A stretch of 64,000 bases of DNA from Thalassomonas viridans (GCF_000948985.2 NZ_CP059733.1:1922001-1986000); one strand, 5' to 3'; numbered from the stretch's first letter, positions 52,377 to 61,595 are shown. The notes: generated by a model not told the origin, from the sequence alone. Translations and numbers: made by a program.

Positions 52377-53394
52377 GGTTATGCTCTCTTGCCAGCGGAT
52401 TTAACGCGGCATAAATAAAATCGGTCAGGATATGGACGATAAAGATAAAGGTGGACAGCACCAGCAGGCCGCTCTGGATGCCGGTGTAGTCCCGCTGGTA
52501 AATGCTTTCGATCAGCCAGCGGCCGATGCCGGGCCAGCTGAAGATAACCTCGGTAACCATGGCTATGGTCACTAAGTTGGCAAACTGCAGGCCGATATGG
52601 CGGATGATCTGCAGCAGGGCGTTGCGCACCGCATGACGGAAAATAATCTGCCTGAAGGTCAGGCCCTTTGCCCGGGCGGCTTTAATATAATGGGTTTCCA
52701 GCACCGCTAGCATGGAAGAGCGGGCCAGGCGGATAAAAATGGTAGCCGGCGCCGTTGCCACCACACAGGCGGGCAGCACGATATGGGCGCTGGCATCCCG
52801 AAAGGCCTGCCATTTGTAGACGCTGTCGCTGAGCAGGATATCGATAAACTGGATGCCGGTGACATGTTCGATTTCATACACCAGGCTTAACTGCCCCGCC
52901 GACGGGAACCAGCCCAGCTGGATGGAAAACACCAGGATCGCCAGCAAGCCGAGCCAGAAGACCGGCACCGAATAACCTAACATGGCGATGGACAGGATGA
53001 TATTGTCGGCGGCTTTCCTGTGGTTGACGGCGGCAACAAAACCCAGCGGGATGCCGACAAACATCGCCAGGAACAAAGCAAACAGGCTCAGCTCTATGGT
53101 GGCGGGCAGCAGGCTGAGGATTTCCGAGGTGATAGGTGTCTGGCTGGCCATGGAGATGCCGAGATCCCCTTCGAGCAGGTGCGCCAGGTAGGCAAAATAT
53201 TGCTGCAGTAAACCTTCCTCGCTTTTGTAGGCCAGTTTCAGTTGCTCCAGCTGCTGCGGGGTGGCGTTGATTTGCCCGCTTAAATTCACCAGGTGATCGC
53301 CGGGAAATAAAAATGACAGGCTGAAGGTCAGCATGGTCAACAGCAACATGGTAAAGAAGAACAGGTTCAGCCTGCGGATAATAAAGACCAGCAT
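52363..53394 (-). CDS. sapB: Peptide ABC transporter permease SapB
   Basis: A 343-residue DppB/SapB-type permease. The first helix (FFFTMLLLTMLTFSLSFLF), the GDLGISMASQTPITSEI stretch in the periplasmic part, several further helices, and the EAA-like loop ETHYIKAARAKGLTFRQIIFRHAVRNALL are visible. It pairs with SapC. The coding start is one base after the sapA stop, so sapA and sapB share a transcript. Confidence 0.93.
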   Translation of the reverse strand: MLVFIIRRLNLFFFTMLLLTMLTFSLSFLFPGDHLVNLSGQINATPQQLEQLKLAYKSEEGLLQQYFAYLAHLLEGDLGISMASQTPITSEILSLLPATIELSLFALFLAMFVGIPLGFVAAVNHRKAADNIILSIAMLGYSVPVFWLGLLAILVFSIQLGWFPSAGQLSLVYEIEHVTGIQFIDILLSDSVYKWQAFRDASAHIVLPACVVATAPATIFIRLARSSMLAVLETHYIKAARAKGLTFRQIIFRHAVRNALLQIIRHIGLQFANLVTIAMVTEVIFSWPGIGRWLIESIYQRDYTGIQSGLLVLSTFIFIVHILTDFIYAALNPLAREHNHGTS

Positions 53395-53395
53395 A

Positions 53396-55033
53396 TCAGT
53401 TTTTACTTACCCCGCTAAAGTCGATGCCGCCAAAGGGATGCAGCAGCTCGCCCCGGACGTTTTTGTGCCTGGCCTGATAACGGCGGGAGTGGGCTATGGG
53501 CAAAAGCGGTACTTCTTCCGAGAGAATGCGCAGCGCCCGGGCATAATGTTTTTTGCGCTCCCGGGTATTGGTGGTTTGCAGGGACTTATAGAGATTGTCA
53601 TCGAAGGCTTCATTGCACCAGAATGCCCGGTTGTTGCCGGTATTCATGGAGGCACAGCTGAGGATCGGGGTAAAAAAATTATCGGGATCCGGGTGATCCG
53701 CCGACCAGCCGAGCAGGACCGCCTGGTGCTCTCCCCTGGCCAGCAGGCGAGAAAAGGTGCCCCACTCGTAATTACTGACGATATTAACGGTAACCCCTAT
53801 CTGCTGCAGATCCGCCTGGATAAGTTTGGCTGTGGTCAGGGCGTTGGGGTTGTAGGCCCTTTGTACCGGCAGGGCCCAGATGTCCATGGTCAGGCCGTCG
53901 GGATAACCCGCCTGTGCCAGCAGCGCCTTGGCCTTGTCGATGGAAAAGCCGTGATCTTTGATGCTTTCGTCATGGGCCCAGGAAGAGCCGGGTAATAATG
54001 ATTTGGCAATTTCGGCATGGCCGAAATAGATGGCATCGATAATGGCCTGTTTATTAATGGCGTAGGCGATGGCCTGGCGCACGAGTTTATTGTCAAAAGG
54101 CGGCTTTTGGGTGTTAAAGCCTAAATAACTGACATTAAAGGAAGTCACTGCTTCCAGGGCCAGGTTGGGGTGTTCTTTGATTTTTTCATGGGCCACCGGG
54201 TAGGCAATTACATCGCACTCATTGGCCAGCAGTTTGGTTAAGCGTCCGGTTTTGCTTGGGGTAATGTCATAAACCAGCTGCTCTATGGCAACCTGGTCGC
54301 GCCAGTAGTTCTCATGGCGGTAATAACGGATCAAGGAGCCGACCCGGTATTCCTTAAATTTATACGGCCCGGTGCCCACCGGCAGCAAGTCGATTTTGTG
54401 GTAGGCGTTTTCTGCCGCCAGCTGATCGGCGTATTCGGCGGATAGAATCACGGCAAAGTCGGTGGCCAGGTTGGCGAGAAAGGAACTGTCGGCGCGGCTG
54501 AGCTTAAAGCGTACGGTGTAATCATTGATTTTTTCCACTTCATCAACCAGGGAACCGAAGCCGACGCTTTGGAAAAAAGGGTATTTGCCCCCGGAAACAT
54601 AATGGAATTTATGCTCCGGATCGAGCAGGCGGTTAAAGCTGAACAAGACATCATCGGCATTGAGGGACCGGGTCGGAGTAAAATAATCGGTTTGATGAAA
54701 AGTGACGTCTTTGCGCAGGTAAAAGGTGATCATCTTGCCGTCGCGGGTAACGTGCCAGGATTTTGCCAGCGACGGGCCGATCTCGTTGTTTTCCGTCTGG
54801 AAGCTGATCAGCCGGTCGTACAGCTGGTAAGAAACCGCATCTATGGTGGTGCCCGAGGTCACGGTTTGCGGATTAAAACTTTCCGGCGAGCCTTCCGCGC
54901 AGTAAATCACGCTGTTGGCGCTTAAAGAGCCTTTGTCGTTACCATAACAGCCGCTTAACAGTACGGGCAGCAGGCACAGTAAACAGAGCTGTTTCATTGC
55001 GGGCAAGGCCTGTGAAAGTTTACTCTTCATCAT
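53396..55033 (-). CDS. sapA: Peptide ABC transporter substrate-binding lipoprotein SapA
   Basis: A 545-residue family 5 solute-binding protein. The N-terminus (KQLCLLCLLPVLLSGCYG) has a lipobox, so it should be anchored in the membrane. YCAEGSPESFNPQTVTSGTTIDA is the usual SapA/DppA beginning, and the DDVLFSFNRLLDP and GTGPYKFKEYRVGS regions are also typical. SapA binds peptides or heme in Haemophilus and hands them to SapBC. The start is uncertain within a few codons (55048, 55033 or 55030); all overlap the end of pspF. Confidence 0.92.
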   Translation of the reverse strand: MMKSKLSQALPAMKQLCLLCLLPVLLSGCYGNDKGSLSANSVIYCAEGSPESFNPQTVTSGTTIDAVSYQLYDRLISFQTENNEIGPSLAKSWHVTRDGKMITFYLRKDVTFHQTDYFTPTRSLNADDVLFSFNRLLDPEHKFHYVSGGKYPFFQSVGFGSLVDEVEKINDYTVRFKLSRADSSFLANLATDFAVILSAEYADQLAAENAYHKIDLLPVGTGPYKFKEYRVGSLIRYYRHENYWRDQVAIEQLVYDITPSKTGRLTKLLANECDVIAYPVAHEKIKEHPNLALEAVTSFNVSYLGFNTQKPPFDNKLVRQAIAYAINKQAIIDAIYFGHAEIAKSLLPGSSWAHDESIKDHGFSIDKAKALLAQAGYPDGLTMDIWALPVQRAYNPNALTTAKLIQADLQQIGVTVNIVSNYEWGTFSRLLARGEHQAVLLGWSADHPDPDNFFTPILSCASMNTGNNRAFWCNEAFDDNLYKSLQTTNTRERKKHYARALRILSEEVPLLPIAHSRRYQARHKNVRGELLHPFGGIDFSGVSKN

Positions 55034-56120
55034 TGATGTTTCCATCAAGTAGATTGTATTTTTTCAGGTAGCCCCTGAGCTGGTGATAGGTAAGTTTAAG
55101 GGCTTCCGCGGTTTTTTTCTGGTTAAACTGGCAGGCGGCGAGGGCGCTGTTGAGCAGTTCGATTTCATAATCCTGGGACAAATCTTTTAACGACACCGGG
55201 AACTGCAGCGCCTGGCCGTTGTTTTTGCTTGCGTTTTTCGCTTCTGTTGGAGCACTGTCCGCAGGGGCCTGGGCATGCACGGCTTTGCTTTTGGGCTCGG
55301 CTATCCTGTCATGGGTTTTTACCCGGGCGCTCGGGCGGTAAGGGGATTCAAACGGATCTATCACCAGTTCGTGCACCGGAAGATGGGGATTGTTGCACCG
55401 GTAGACACTGCGCTCCACCACATTTTTTAGTTCCCGGATATTGCCCGGCCAGTGATAATCGAGCAGGGCTTGTTTCGCCTTGCTGCTAAAGCCGCTGAAT
55501 AATTCAAAATCCAGCTCCCGCGCCATATTGATGGCAAAATTTTCCGCCAGCAGCAAGATATCTTCCATCCGCTCCCTTAAGGGGGGCAAGGTAATGACAT
55601 CAAAGGCCAGGCGGTCGAGTAAGTCTGCGCGGAACTCTCCGCGTTCGGCCAGCGAGGGCAAGTCTTCATTGGTGGCGGCGATCAGCCGGGCATCGGTTTT
55701 GATGGTTCTTGAACCGCCGACCCGCTCGAATTCGCCGTACTCTACCACGCGCAGCAGCTTTTCCTGGATAAGGCCGGAGGTGTTGGCGATTTCATCTAAA
55801 AACAGGGTGCCGTTGTCGGCCCGTTCAAAACGGCCCTCGTGGCGCTTGTTGGCGCCGGTAAATGCGCCGCTTTCATAACCGAACAATTCGCTTTCCAGCA
55901 AATTTTCATTGAGGGCGGCACAGTTGAGCTTGAGGTAATTCTGCTCCCAGCGCTTGGAAAGGTAGTGCAGCCGGGCGGCGACCAGCTCTTTACCTGTGCC
56001 CCGCTCGCCGATAATAAGCACAGGTTTGCTTAAGGGAGCGATTTGTGAAATTTTTTCCAGCACTTCAAGAAAATTGTTGGATTGACCCAGGAGGTTGTCT
56101 TGCTGGTTAAAACGTGCCAT
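55020..56120 (-). CDS. pspF: Phage-shock-protein operon activator PspF
   Basis: PspF is a sigma54 enhancer-binding protein without a regulatory domain, inhibited by PspA. The AAA+ domain spans about residues 5-240: Walker A GERGTGKELVAARL, the sigma54-contacting GAFTGA loop in ESGAFTGANKRHEG, Walker B in LFLDEIANTS, and the arginine finger region. A linker of about 70 residues, longer than in E. coli (325 total, here 366), leads to the C-terminal Fis-type helix-turn-helix (NQKKTAEALKLTYHQLRGYLKK). It is divergent from pspA and immediately followed by sapA. Confidence 0.95.
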   Translation of the reverse strand: MARFNQQDNLLGQSNNFLEVLEKISQIAPLSKPVLIIGERGTGKELVAARLHYLSKRWEQNYLKLNCAALNENLLESELFGYESGAFTGANKRHEGRFERADNGTLFLDEIANTSGLIQEKLLRVVEYGEFERVGGSRTIKTDARLIAATNEDLPSLAERGEFRADLLDRLAFDVITLPPLRERMEDILLLAENFAINMARELDFELFSGFSSKAKQALLDYHWPGNIRELKNVVERSVYRCNNPHLPVHELVIDPFESPYRPSARVKTHDRIAEPKSKAVHAQAPADSAPTEAKNASKNNGQALQFPVSLKDLSQDYEIELLNSALAACQFNQKKTAEALKLTYHQLRGYLKKYNLLDGNINDEE

Positions 56121-56311
56121 TCACTGACCTAATAATTGGTTTATTTCGCTAACAAATAGTGTATTTTATTAAACATGAGGATTAAAGTGTTTTTTTTAAT
56201 ATAATAAAACCTTTAAAAACAAATTGTTATGTTAGTCGTGAATCTTGGCTTGAAAAGTGAATAGCACTTTAACAAGTATTACCGCTCAATTTTTAGTAAG
56301 AGGAAGCAGTT

Positions 56312-56983
56312 ATGGGTATTTTTTCAAGATTTACAGATATTATTAATTCCAATATTAATAGTTTATTGGATAAAGCGGAAGATCCCGCAAAAATGGTGCG
56401 CTTAATCATCCAGGAGATGGAAGATACCCTGGTGGAAGTACGCTCTTCATCGGCGAAAACCCTGGCAGATAAAAAAGAGCTTAGCCGCCAGATTTCCCGT
56501 TATGAAAACGAAGCCGAACAGTGGCAGGAGAAAGCCGAGCTGGCCTTAAATAAAGGACGTGAAGATCTGGCCCGTGCTGCCCTGGTGGAGAAAAAGAAAG
56601 CGGCAGACAATGCCCAGGCGCTGCAGGAAGAGCTCAGCCATGTGGATGAGCATATTGCCAAACTGCAGAATGAAATTTCCCAACTGCAGGATAAGCTGGC
56701 AGACGCCAAGGCAAGGCAAAAAGCCATTATCATGCGGGAAAAAACTGCCAGTTCACGGTTGAAGGTGAAGCAAAACATCCATAGCGAGCGCGTTAACGAT
56801 GCTTTAAGCAAGTTTGACCGCTATGAGCGTAAAATTGACGATATCGAAGCTCAAGTAGAGTCACATGATCTGGGCAGCAAGTCGCTTGCCGATGAAATTG
56901 CCGAACTTGAAGCCGATGAGAAAATTGATGATGAATTAGCCCAGTTAAAGGCTAAAATGACCTCAGATAAGAAAAAGAAATAA
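56312..56983 (+). CDS. pspA: Phage shock protein A
   Basis: PspA (223 residues) is an ESCRT-III-like coiled-coil protein that holds PspF inactive and polymerises on stressed inner membrane. The N-terminal amphipathic helix (MGIFSRFTDIINSNINSLLDKAEDP) and the long coiled-coil regions (about 25-180) match the family. AGAGGAAGCAG precedes the ATG. The preceding ~190 bases should carry the sigma54 promoter and PspF sites, but I found only a weak match (see rejected items). Confidence 0.96.
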   Translation: MGIFSRFTDIINSNINSLLDKAEDPAKMVRLIIQEMEDTLVEVRSSSAKTLADKKELSRQISRYENEAEQWQEKAELALNKGREDLARAALVEKKKAADNAQALQEELSHVDEHIAKLQNEISQLQDKLADAKARQKAIIMREKTASSRLKVKQNIHSERVNDALSKFDRYERKIDDIEAQVESHDLGSKSLADEIAELEADEKIDDELAQLKAKMTSDKKKK

Positions 56984-57018
56984 ACCCTTAATTTAAGCGC
57001 TGATAGAGGAAAAAAACT

Positions 57019-57246
57019 GTGCAAGAAATCATTATGGTGCCCTTTATTATTTTTATGTTGATTGTGGCACCTATGTGGCTGATTTTGCATTACCGCAGCA
57101 AGCGCCAGGTCAGCCAGGGGTTAAGTGAAGAGGAATATTTCCAGTTAGCTGAACTGGCTGAAACGGCAGATAAAATGGCGGAGCGTATTAAAACGCTCGA
57201 AGCCATTCTCGATGTGGAATCGCCCGAGTGGCGGGGCAAGTATTAA
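57019..57246 (+). CDS. pspB: Phage shock protein B, copy 1
   Basis: A 75-residue PspB with an N-terminal membrane helix (MVPFIIFMLIVAPMWLILHY), a basic RSKRQVSQGLSEEEY segment, and a C-terminal leucine-zipper-like helix (LAETADKMAERIKTLEAIL). It senses membrane stress with PspC and frees PspF from PspA. The start is GTG 57019 with GAGGAAA upstream. A second pspB follows 108 bases later; the two products differ at 11 of 75 positions. Confidence 0.94.
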   Translation: MQEIIMVPFIIFMLIVAPMWLILHYRSKRQVSQGLSEEEYFQLAELAETADKMAERIKTLEAILDVESPEWRGKY

Positions 57247-57354
57247 GCATCCGAGGAATATATCGCATTCCCGTCAAAGGGGGCAGGTTTTTAGGCGGGG
57301 AAACCTGATTGAAGTCTGACAAACCGTCAAAGCAAGGGTAGGGGGAGAGAGATT

Positions 57355-57582
57355 GTGAATGAAATCATTATGGTACCTGTGATCATTTTTATGTTGGTAG
57401 TGGCGCCTATCTGGCTGATACTGCATTACCGCAGCAAGCGCCAGGTCAGCCAGGGCTTAAGTGAAGAAGAATATATCCAGCTATCTGAATTATCCGAAAC
57501 CGCAGATAAAATGGCCGAGCGCATCAAAACCCTTGAAGCTATCCTGGATGTGGAAACCCCGAACTGGAGAGATAAAGTATGA
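57355..57582 (+). CDS. pspB: Phage shock protein B, copy 2
   Basis: A second full-length PspB (75 residues) with the same helix and zipper layout as copy 1 and about 85% identity by eye. The changes are conservative and fall mainly in the membrane helix and the last residues. The start is GTG 57355 with a strong GGGGGAGAGAG upstream. Its stop overlaps the pspC start in ATGA, so this copy, not copy 1, is translationally coupled to pspC. Confidence 0.94.
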   Translation: MNEIIMVPVIIFMLVVAPIWLILHYRSKRQVSQGLSEEEYIQLSELSETADKMAERIKTLEAILDVETPNWRDKV

Positions 57583-58025
57583 GCAACCGTAAGCGAGGCG
57601 AATTATATCGTATCCCAAGCCAGGGCCGGGTGGCCGGTGTCTGTGCCGGCGTAGCCGATTACTTCGGCTGGGAGACCTGGCTGGTGAGGATTTTGCTGGT
57701 GTCCGGTGTTTTATTGGGCATGGGCTGGTTTATTGTTATCTATATTGCCGCCTGGTTTATTTTGGATAAAAAAAATGGTGAGTCTAAGGCTAAAAAGGCG
57801 AAAGCCAGTCCGCAGGAGACAGAGTCAAGGCAGCCGGCCAAACAAGATATCACCAATGAGTCTATCAAGGTGAAGGCGCGCATCTGGCAAGCCGGAGAGC
57901 CCCCCAAACAGGCGTTATATGATATCCGGCGTAAATTTATGGCACTGGAAAAGCAGTTGCGTTCAATAGAAAGTTATGTGACTTCGGCCGAGTTTACCGT
58001 ATCGAGAGAAATTAACCGTTTGTAG
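57579..58025 (+). CDS. pspC: Phage shock protein C
   Basis: A 148-residue PspC. The PspC domain lies at about residues 8-65 (RIPSQGRVAGVCAGVADYFGWETWLVRILL, then the membrane helix LGMGWFIVIYIAAWFIL). The C-terminal ~80 residues are basic then helical (ALYDIRRKFMALEKQLRSIE), a PspB-contact region. It works with PspB in stress sensing and dislodging PspA from PspF. It overlaps pspB copy 2 by four bases. Confidence 0.94.
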   Translation: MSNRKRGELYRIPSQGRVAGVCAGVADYFGWETWLVRILLVSGVLLGMGWFIVIYIAAWFILDKKNGESKAKKAKASPQETESRQPAKQDITNESIKVKARIWQAGEPPKQALYDIRRKFMALEKQLRSIESYVTSAEFTVSREINRL

Positions 58026-58053
58026 CGTGTAAGCAGCCTCACTTCTTTATCTT

Positions 58054-58088
58054 GTAACCACCGGAGGCGATAAGGTCCCGGTGGTTAA
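58054..58088 (+). terminator. Hairpin between pspC and signal peptidase gene
   Basis: TAACCACCGG (58055-58064) pairs perfectly with CCGGTGGTTA (58078-58087). A strong stem without a T-run; it probably ends or trims the psp transcript. Confidence 0.6.
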
Positions 58089-58110
58089 CCTTTCAGGAAA
58101 GGATCCGTTT

Positions 58111-58779
58111 ATGAAGTTAACTCAGAAGATGTTGTTACCGTTAAGGGAAAATTACAGGTTTATTCTGTTTATTGCCCTGATGTTGGTTTTTCGCAGCGCG
58201 GTTGCCGACTGGAACAGCGTACCCACAGGTTCGATGAAACCGACCATAGTTGAAGGCGACAGGATTTTAGTTAATAAAATGGCTTATGATCTGCGCCTGC
58301 CCTTTACCCGGGTATCCTTATGGAAACTTGCTGATCCTCAGCGGGGGGATATAGTGATTTTTGACTCTCAGGTGAGCGGCAATCGCCTGGTGAAGCGGGT
58401 GATAGGCTTACCCGGAGATACGGTTGGCATGCAGGACAATGTCCTGAAAATCAACGATAAGCAATTAAGCTATCACAGCCTTTCACCGTCTCTTTCCCAG
58501 GCAGAAGGTCAGGCGGACAAAATGGAATATCTGCCCGGTATGCAACACAGTATCCGGGTGCAGGAAAACGGCTCGGGATTATCGAGTTTCAGGGAAGTGA
58601 CCGTGCCGGAAGGTCACTACCTGGTGTTGGGGGATAACCGGGATAACAGCTCGGATTCGCGGGTAATAGGTTTTGTACCCAGGCAGGAAATTGTCGGCCG
58701 TTCAAAAACCGTGGTCATGTCGTTTGATTATGAGAACTATTATTTGCCCCGCGGTGAACGTTACCTGCACACCCTGTAG
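58111..58779 (+). CDS. Type I signal peptidase, LepB-like accessory form
   Basis: A 222-residue signal peptidase I. A single membrane helix (FILFIALMLVFRSAVADW) precedes the catalytic part: the serine in VPTGSMKPTIVEGD, the lysine in NRLVKRVIGLPGD, and the conserved box LGDNRDNSSDSR. LepB of E. coli has two helices and 324 residues, so this is a shorter paralogue. It is placed between pspC and ycjX, where the usual psp locus has no such gene. ATG 58111 is preceded by AGGAAAGGA; 58081 lies within the hairpin. A role in stress-related secretion is possible but not shown. Confidence 0.88.
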   Translation: MKLTQKMLLPLRENYRFILFIALMLVFRSAVADWNSVPTGSMKPTIVEGDRILVNKMAYDLRLPFTRVSLWKLADPQRGDIVIFDSQVSGNRLVKRVIGLPGDTVGMQDNVLKINDKQLSYHSLSPSLSQAEGQADKMEYLPGMQHSIRVQENGSGLSSFREVTVPEGHYLVLGDNRDNSSDSRVIGFVPRQEIVGRSKTVVMSFDYENYYLPRGERYLHTL

Positions 58780-58819
58780 GTTTAAAAGTGCCGTCAGCTT
58801 AAGGTCGGCATAAAATCTT

Positions 58820-58853
58820 CCTCAAGGTTTAGCCATTATCTGAACCTTGAGGA
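58820..58853 (+). terminator. Hairpin between signal peptidase gene and ycjX
   Basis: CCTCAAGGTT (58820-58829) pairs perfectly with AACCTTGAGG (58843-58852), followed by ATTTCTTC. A likely terminator after the signal peptidase gene. Confidence 0.65.
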
Positions 58854-58903
58854 TTTCTTCAATCAGGCGCTCGTCAGGACAGAGAGCGGGAATTCACGGC
58901 AGT

Positions 58904-60334
58904 ATGGCGTTAATAAACAAAGAGAAAATCAAGAAATTAAAAAACAAGACCAATGAGTGGCTTAACCGCTCGATAGACCAGCATGTCACCCTGGCGGTAA
59001 CCGGGTTAAGCCGCAGCGGCAAAACGGCCTTTATCACCTCTTTAGTCAACCAGCTGATCAATGAAGGCAACGGTGCCAGGTTAAGCTTTTTTAATCCGGT
59101 GCACCAGGGGCGTTTTATTGCCGCCAAACGGGTGCCGCAAAAGCATTTTAATGTGGCCCGCTTTGACTTTGACCGGGCGATGGCGGCGTTTTGCGCCGAA
59201 CCGGCCATCTGGCCTGAGCCGACACAGGGCATCAGCGAGCTGCGCCTGGCGATCCGCTACCAGCCCCAGGCATCTTTATTAAAGTACGCCACCGACATGG
59301 CCACTCTTTACCTGGATATCACCGATTATCCGGGGGAGTGGTTGCTGGATCTGCCGATGATGAACTTATCCTATCAGGAATGGTCGGAGCAAACCTGTGA
59401 ATTATTAAGCCGGGCACCGCGCCAGGAGGCGGCAGCCGGTTTTATTGGAAAACTGGCGCAACTGGACCCTTTGCAAAAGGCGGATGAAGACCTGCTGGCA
59501 AAATTATCGCAGGAATATACCCGGTTATTGCACCATTTTCGTTATGAGCTGGGTTTGTCGGTGATCCAGCCGGGGCGCTTTATTTTACCCGGCGAACTGG
59601 CCGGCGCCCCCGTGCTGCAGTTTATTCCTTTCCCAGCCCTGGAGCGGCTCGACAGCGAACAATATCAAAAGGCCGGTGAAGAGACCCTGATCGGCATGTT
59701 AAAAGCCCGTTACCAGGCCTATAAACAGGATGTCGTGGCTAAGTTTTACAAACAGCACTTTGTTAATTTTGACCGGCAAATCGTCTTGGCGGACTGTCTT
59801 ACGCCGTTAAATAAAGGCCGGGAGAGTTTTTCCGATCTGCAGCAGGCGATTGCGCTTATCATGGAAAGCTATAAATATGGCCGTTCGGGTTTGTTGTCCC
59901 GGTTATTTTCCCCGAAAATCGACCGTTTGCTTTTTGCCGCGACCAAGGCGGATCATGTCACTCCGGAGCAGCATCCTCATCTGGTGGCCTTGCTGAATCA
60001 GCTGATTCACGGGACTAAACAAGAACTTAATTTTGAAGCCATAGATATCAAGACCCTGGCCATTGCCGCGGTAAAAACCACGAAAACCGGCAAAAGCCTG
60101 CACCAGGGGGAAGAGGTGCCTGTGATCCGGGGGCGGCGCTTAAGCGATAACCAACAAATTACGGTATTCCCCGGCACTGTACCGGCAAAATTACCCAAAG
60201 CACAGTACTGGCAAGAAATGGCCTTTAACTTTATTGCCTTTGCGCCCGGGTCGCTTCATGGCACTGCGGAGGCTTTGCCGCATGTGCGTATGGACCAGGT
60301 ACTGGAGTTTTTACTGGGAGATAAGATGGCATGA
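58904..60334 (+). CDS. ycjX: YcjX family P-loop protein
   Basis: A 476-residue nucleoside-triphosphate-binding protein of the DUF463/YcjX family. The P-loop is VTGLSRSGKTAFITSLVNQL near residue 33. LYLDITDYPGEWLLDLPM looks like the Walker B/switch region, and ATKADHVTPEQHP resembles the guanine-specificity motif. YcjX is a member of the psp regulon in many gammaproteobacteria and works with YcjF; its exact role is unknown. ATG 58904 is chosen; 58847 would add residues from the leader. It overlaps ycjF by four bases. Confidence 0.92.
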   Translation: MALINKEKIKKLKNKTNEWLNRSIDQHVTLAVTGLSRSGKTAFITSLVNQLINEGNGARLSFFNPVHQGRFIAAKRVPQKHFNVARFDFDRAMAAFCAEPAIWPEPTQGISELRLAIRYQPQASLLKYATDMATLYLDITDYPGEWLLDLPMMNLSYQEWSEQTCELLSRAPRQEAAAGFIGKLAQLDPLQKADEDLLAKLSQEYTRLLHHFRYELGLSVIQPGRFILPGELAGAPVLQFIPFPALERLDSEQYQKAGEETLIGMLKARYQAYKQDVVAKFYKQHFVNFDRQIVLADCLTPLNKGRESFSDLQQAIALIMESYKYGRSGLLSRLFSPKIDRLLFAATKADHVTPEQHPHLVALLNQLIHGTKQELNFEAIDIKTLAIAAVKTTKTGKSLHQGEEVPVIRGRRLSDNQQITVFPGTVPAKLPKAQYWQEMAFNFIAFAPGSLHGTAEALPHVRMDQVLEFLLGDKMA

Positions 60335-61404
60335 GTGATAAGCCGATAAAAGAGCATAACGACGATTACCAGCAGCAGATTATTTTTGACGAACAGGAGC
60401 TGGATATAGCGGCAGAGCAGGCAAAAACGCAGGAGCAACAGCTGGTATTCGATAACGACAACTGGTTGGCGGAGCAGGAGCAGCTATCGGCGGAGCTTGA
60501 GCTGGAAACAACACCGGGCAAGGTCTCCTGGCTGCCGCGTATTTTCTTTGCTTTACTCTTGTTGCTGGTGTCGGCGGAAGCGGTTGATTTTTTTATCCGC
60601 GGTTTTAGCGAAAGTCCTTTTACCACAGGGGTTTATGCCGCGCTGTTTGCCTGCATTGTTTTTGTCACCGGTTCGGTGCTGGTGCGGGAAACGAAAGGTT
60701 TGAGGCAGCTTAAGCGCCAGCAGCACAGGCAAAATACCGCCAGCAGAGTGCTGGCCAGCGGCGATGCGCCACCCAACAGGAAATTCGACAGCCAGAAGTT
60801 TTGCCGGCAGATCAGTGCGCAGCTGCCTAATGATCTGCAAAGCACCCTGGAGCAGGAATGGACGGCTACCCGGATGCAGGAACATTCGGACGCCGAGTTG
60901 CTGGCGCTGTATTCCCGTGAGGTGCTGACCAGGGTGGATGAAAGAGCGTTGAAGGAAATCGCAAAATTTTCCGGTGAAGCCACGGTACTGGTGGCGCTCA
61001 GCCCGGTGGCTATACTGGATATGGCCCTGTTATTCTGGCGAAATATCAGAATGATAGACAAGATCTCCGCCTTATACGGTTTAAAGCTGGGCTACTGGAG
61101 CCGCCTCAGCCTGATCCGCCAGGTGTTTGTTAACATGGTATATGCCGGCGCCAGTGAATTAATTGCCGACTTCGGCAGCCAGATGGTGGGAGCTGAGCTG
61201 CTGGGCAAGTTATCGGCACGCTTTTCCCAGGGGCTGGGAGCGGGTTTGTTAACGGCGAAACTGGGCATTAAAACCATGCATACCTGCCGTCCTTTACCTT
61301 TCCACGAAGATCCGCCGAAACTGAATCTGGTACGAAAAGAGCTGCAGCAACAGCTTAAGGCCCTGCTGAAAAACTCGCCACAGAAAAAAGATGAAAGCCT
61401 TTAA
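60331..61404 (+). CDS. ycjF: YcjF family inner membrane protein (DUF697)
   Basis: A 357-residue membrane protein. The N-terminal ~65 residues are acidic and glutamine-rich, followed by two helices (IFFALLLLLVSAEAVDFFI and GVYAALFACIVFVTGSVLV). The C-terminal DUF697 part has MLRVDERALKEIAKFSGEA-like sequence (TRVDERALKEIAKFSGEATVL) and further hydrophobic segments (AILDMALLFWRNIRMI). It pairs with YcjX, with which it overlaps (ATGA). Role unknown, linked to envelope stress by its place in the psp regulon. Confidence 0.9.
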   Translation: MSDKPIKEHNDDYQQQIIFDEQELDIAAEQAKTQEQQLVFDNDNWLAEQEQLSAELELETTPGKVSWLPRIFFALLLLLVSAEAVDFFIRGFSESPFTTGVYAALFACIVFVTGSVLVRETKGLRQLKRQQHRQNTASRVLASGDAPPNRKFDSQKFCRQISAQLPNDLQSTLEQEWTATRMQEHSDAELLALYSREVLTRVDERALKEIAKFSGEATVLVALSPVAILDMALLFWRNIRMIDKISALYGLKLGYWSRLSLIRQVFVNMVYAGASELIADFGSQMVGAELLGKLSARFSQGLGAGLLTAKLGIKTMHTCRPLPFHEDPPKLNLVRKELQQQLKALLKNSPQKKDESL

Positions 61405-61449
61405 AATCAAAAGACTGTCGTTTTACATAAGAAGAAAACCCCGCGAAAA

Positions 61450-61489
61450 CCGGTCAAGTGTAAATGATAGTGTACACTCATGACCGGCT
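61450..61489 (+). promoter_or_regulatory. TyrR-box-like site inside a dyad upstream of phhA
   Basis: TGTAAATGATAGTGTACA (61459-61476) fits the TyrR box TGTAAA-N6-TTTACA with one change. It lies within a larger inverted repeat with CCGGTCA (61450-61456) and TGACCGG (61482-61488). TyrR regulates aromatic amino acid genes, so control of phhAB by the tyrR gene downstream is likely. Confidence 0.65.
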
Positions 61490-61595
61490 GTTCGTTAATT
61501 AACCACATGCCTTGGCTATCTTTTCTCAAGCGCCTTCCCTTAATATAAAGATATCTACTGTGGCCAGGTCACAACAAATATTAAAGGAAATGAAA

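Noticed and set aside
56245..56262. TTGGC-TTG-AAAA-GTGAAT before pspA as a sigma54 promoter
   Set aside because: The -24 part (TTGGC) fits, but the -12 part reads GTGAAT instead of TTGCAT, so the near-invariant GC is missing. A sigma54 promoter must exist because PspF is divergent, but I cannot place it securely.
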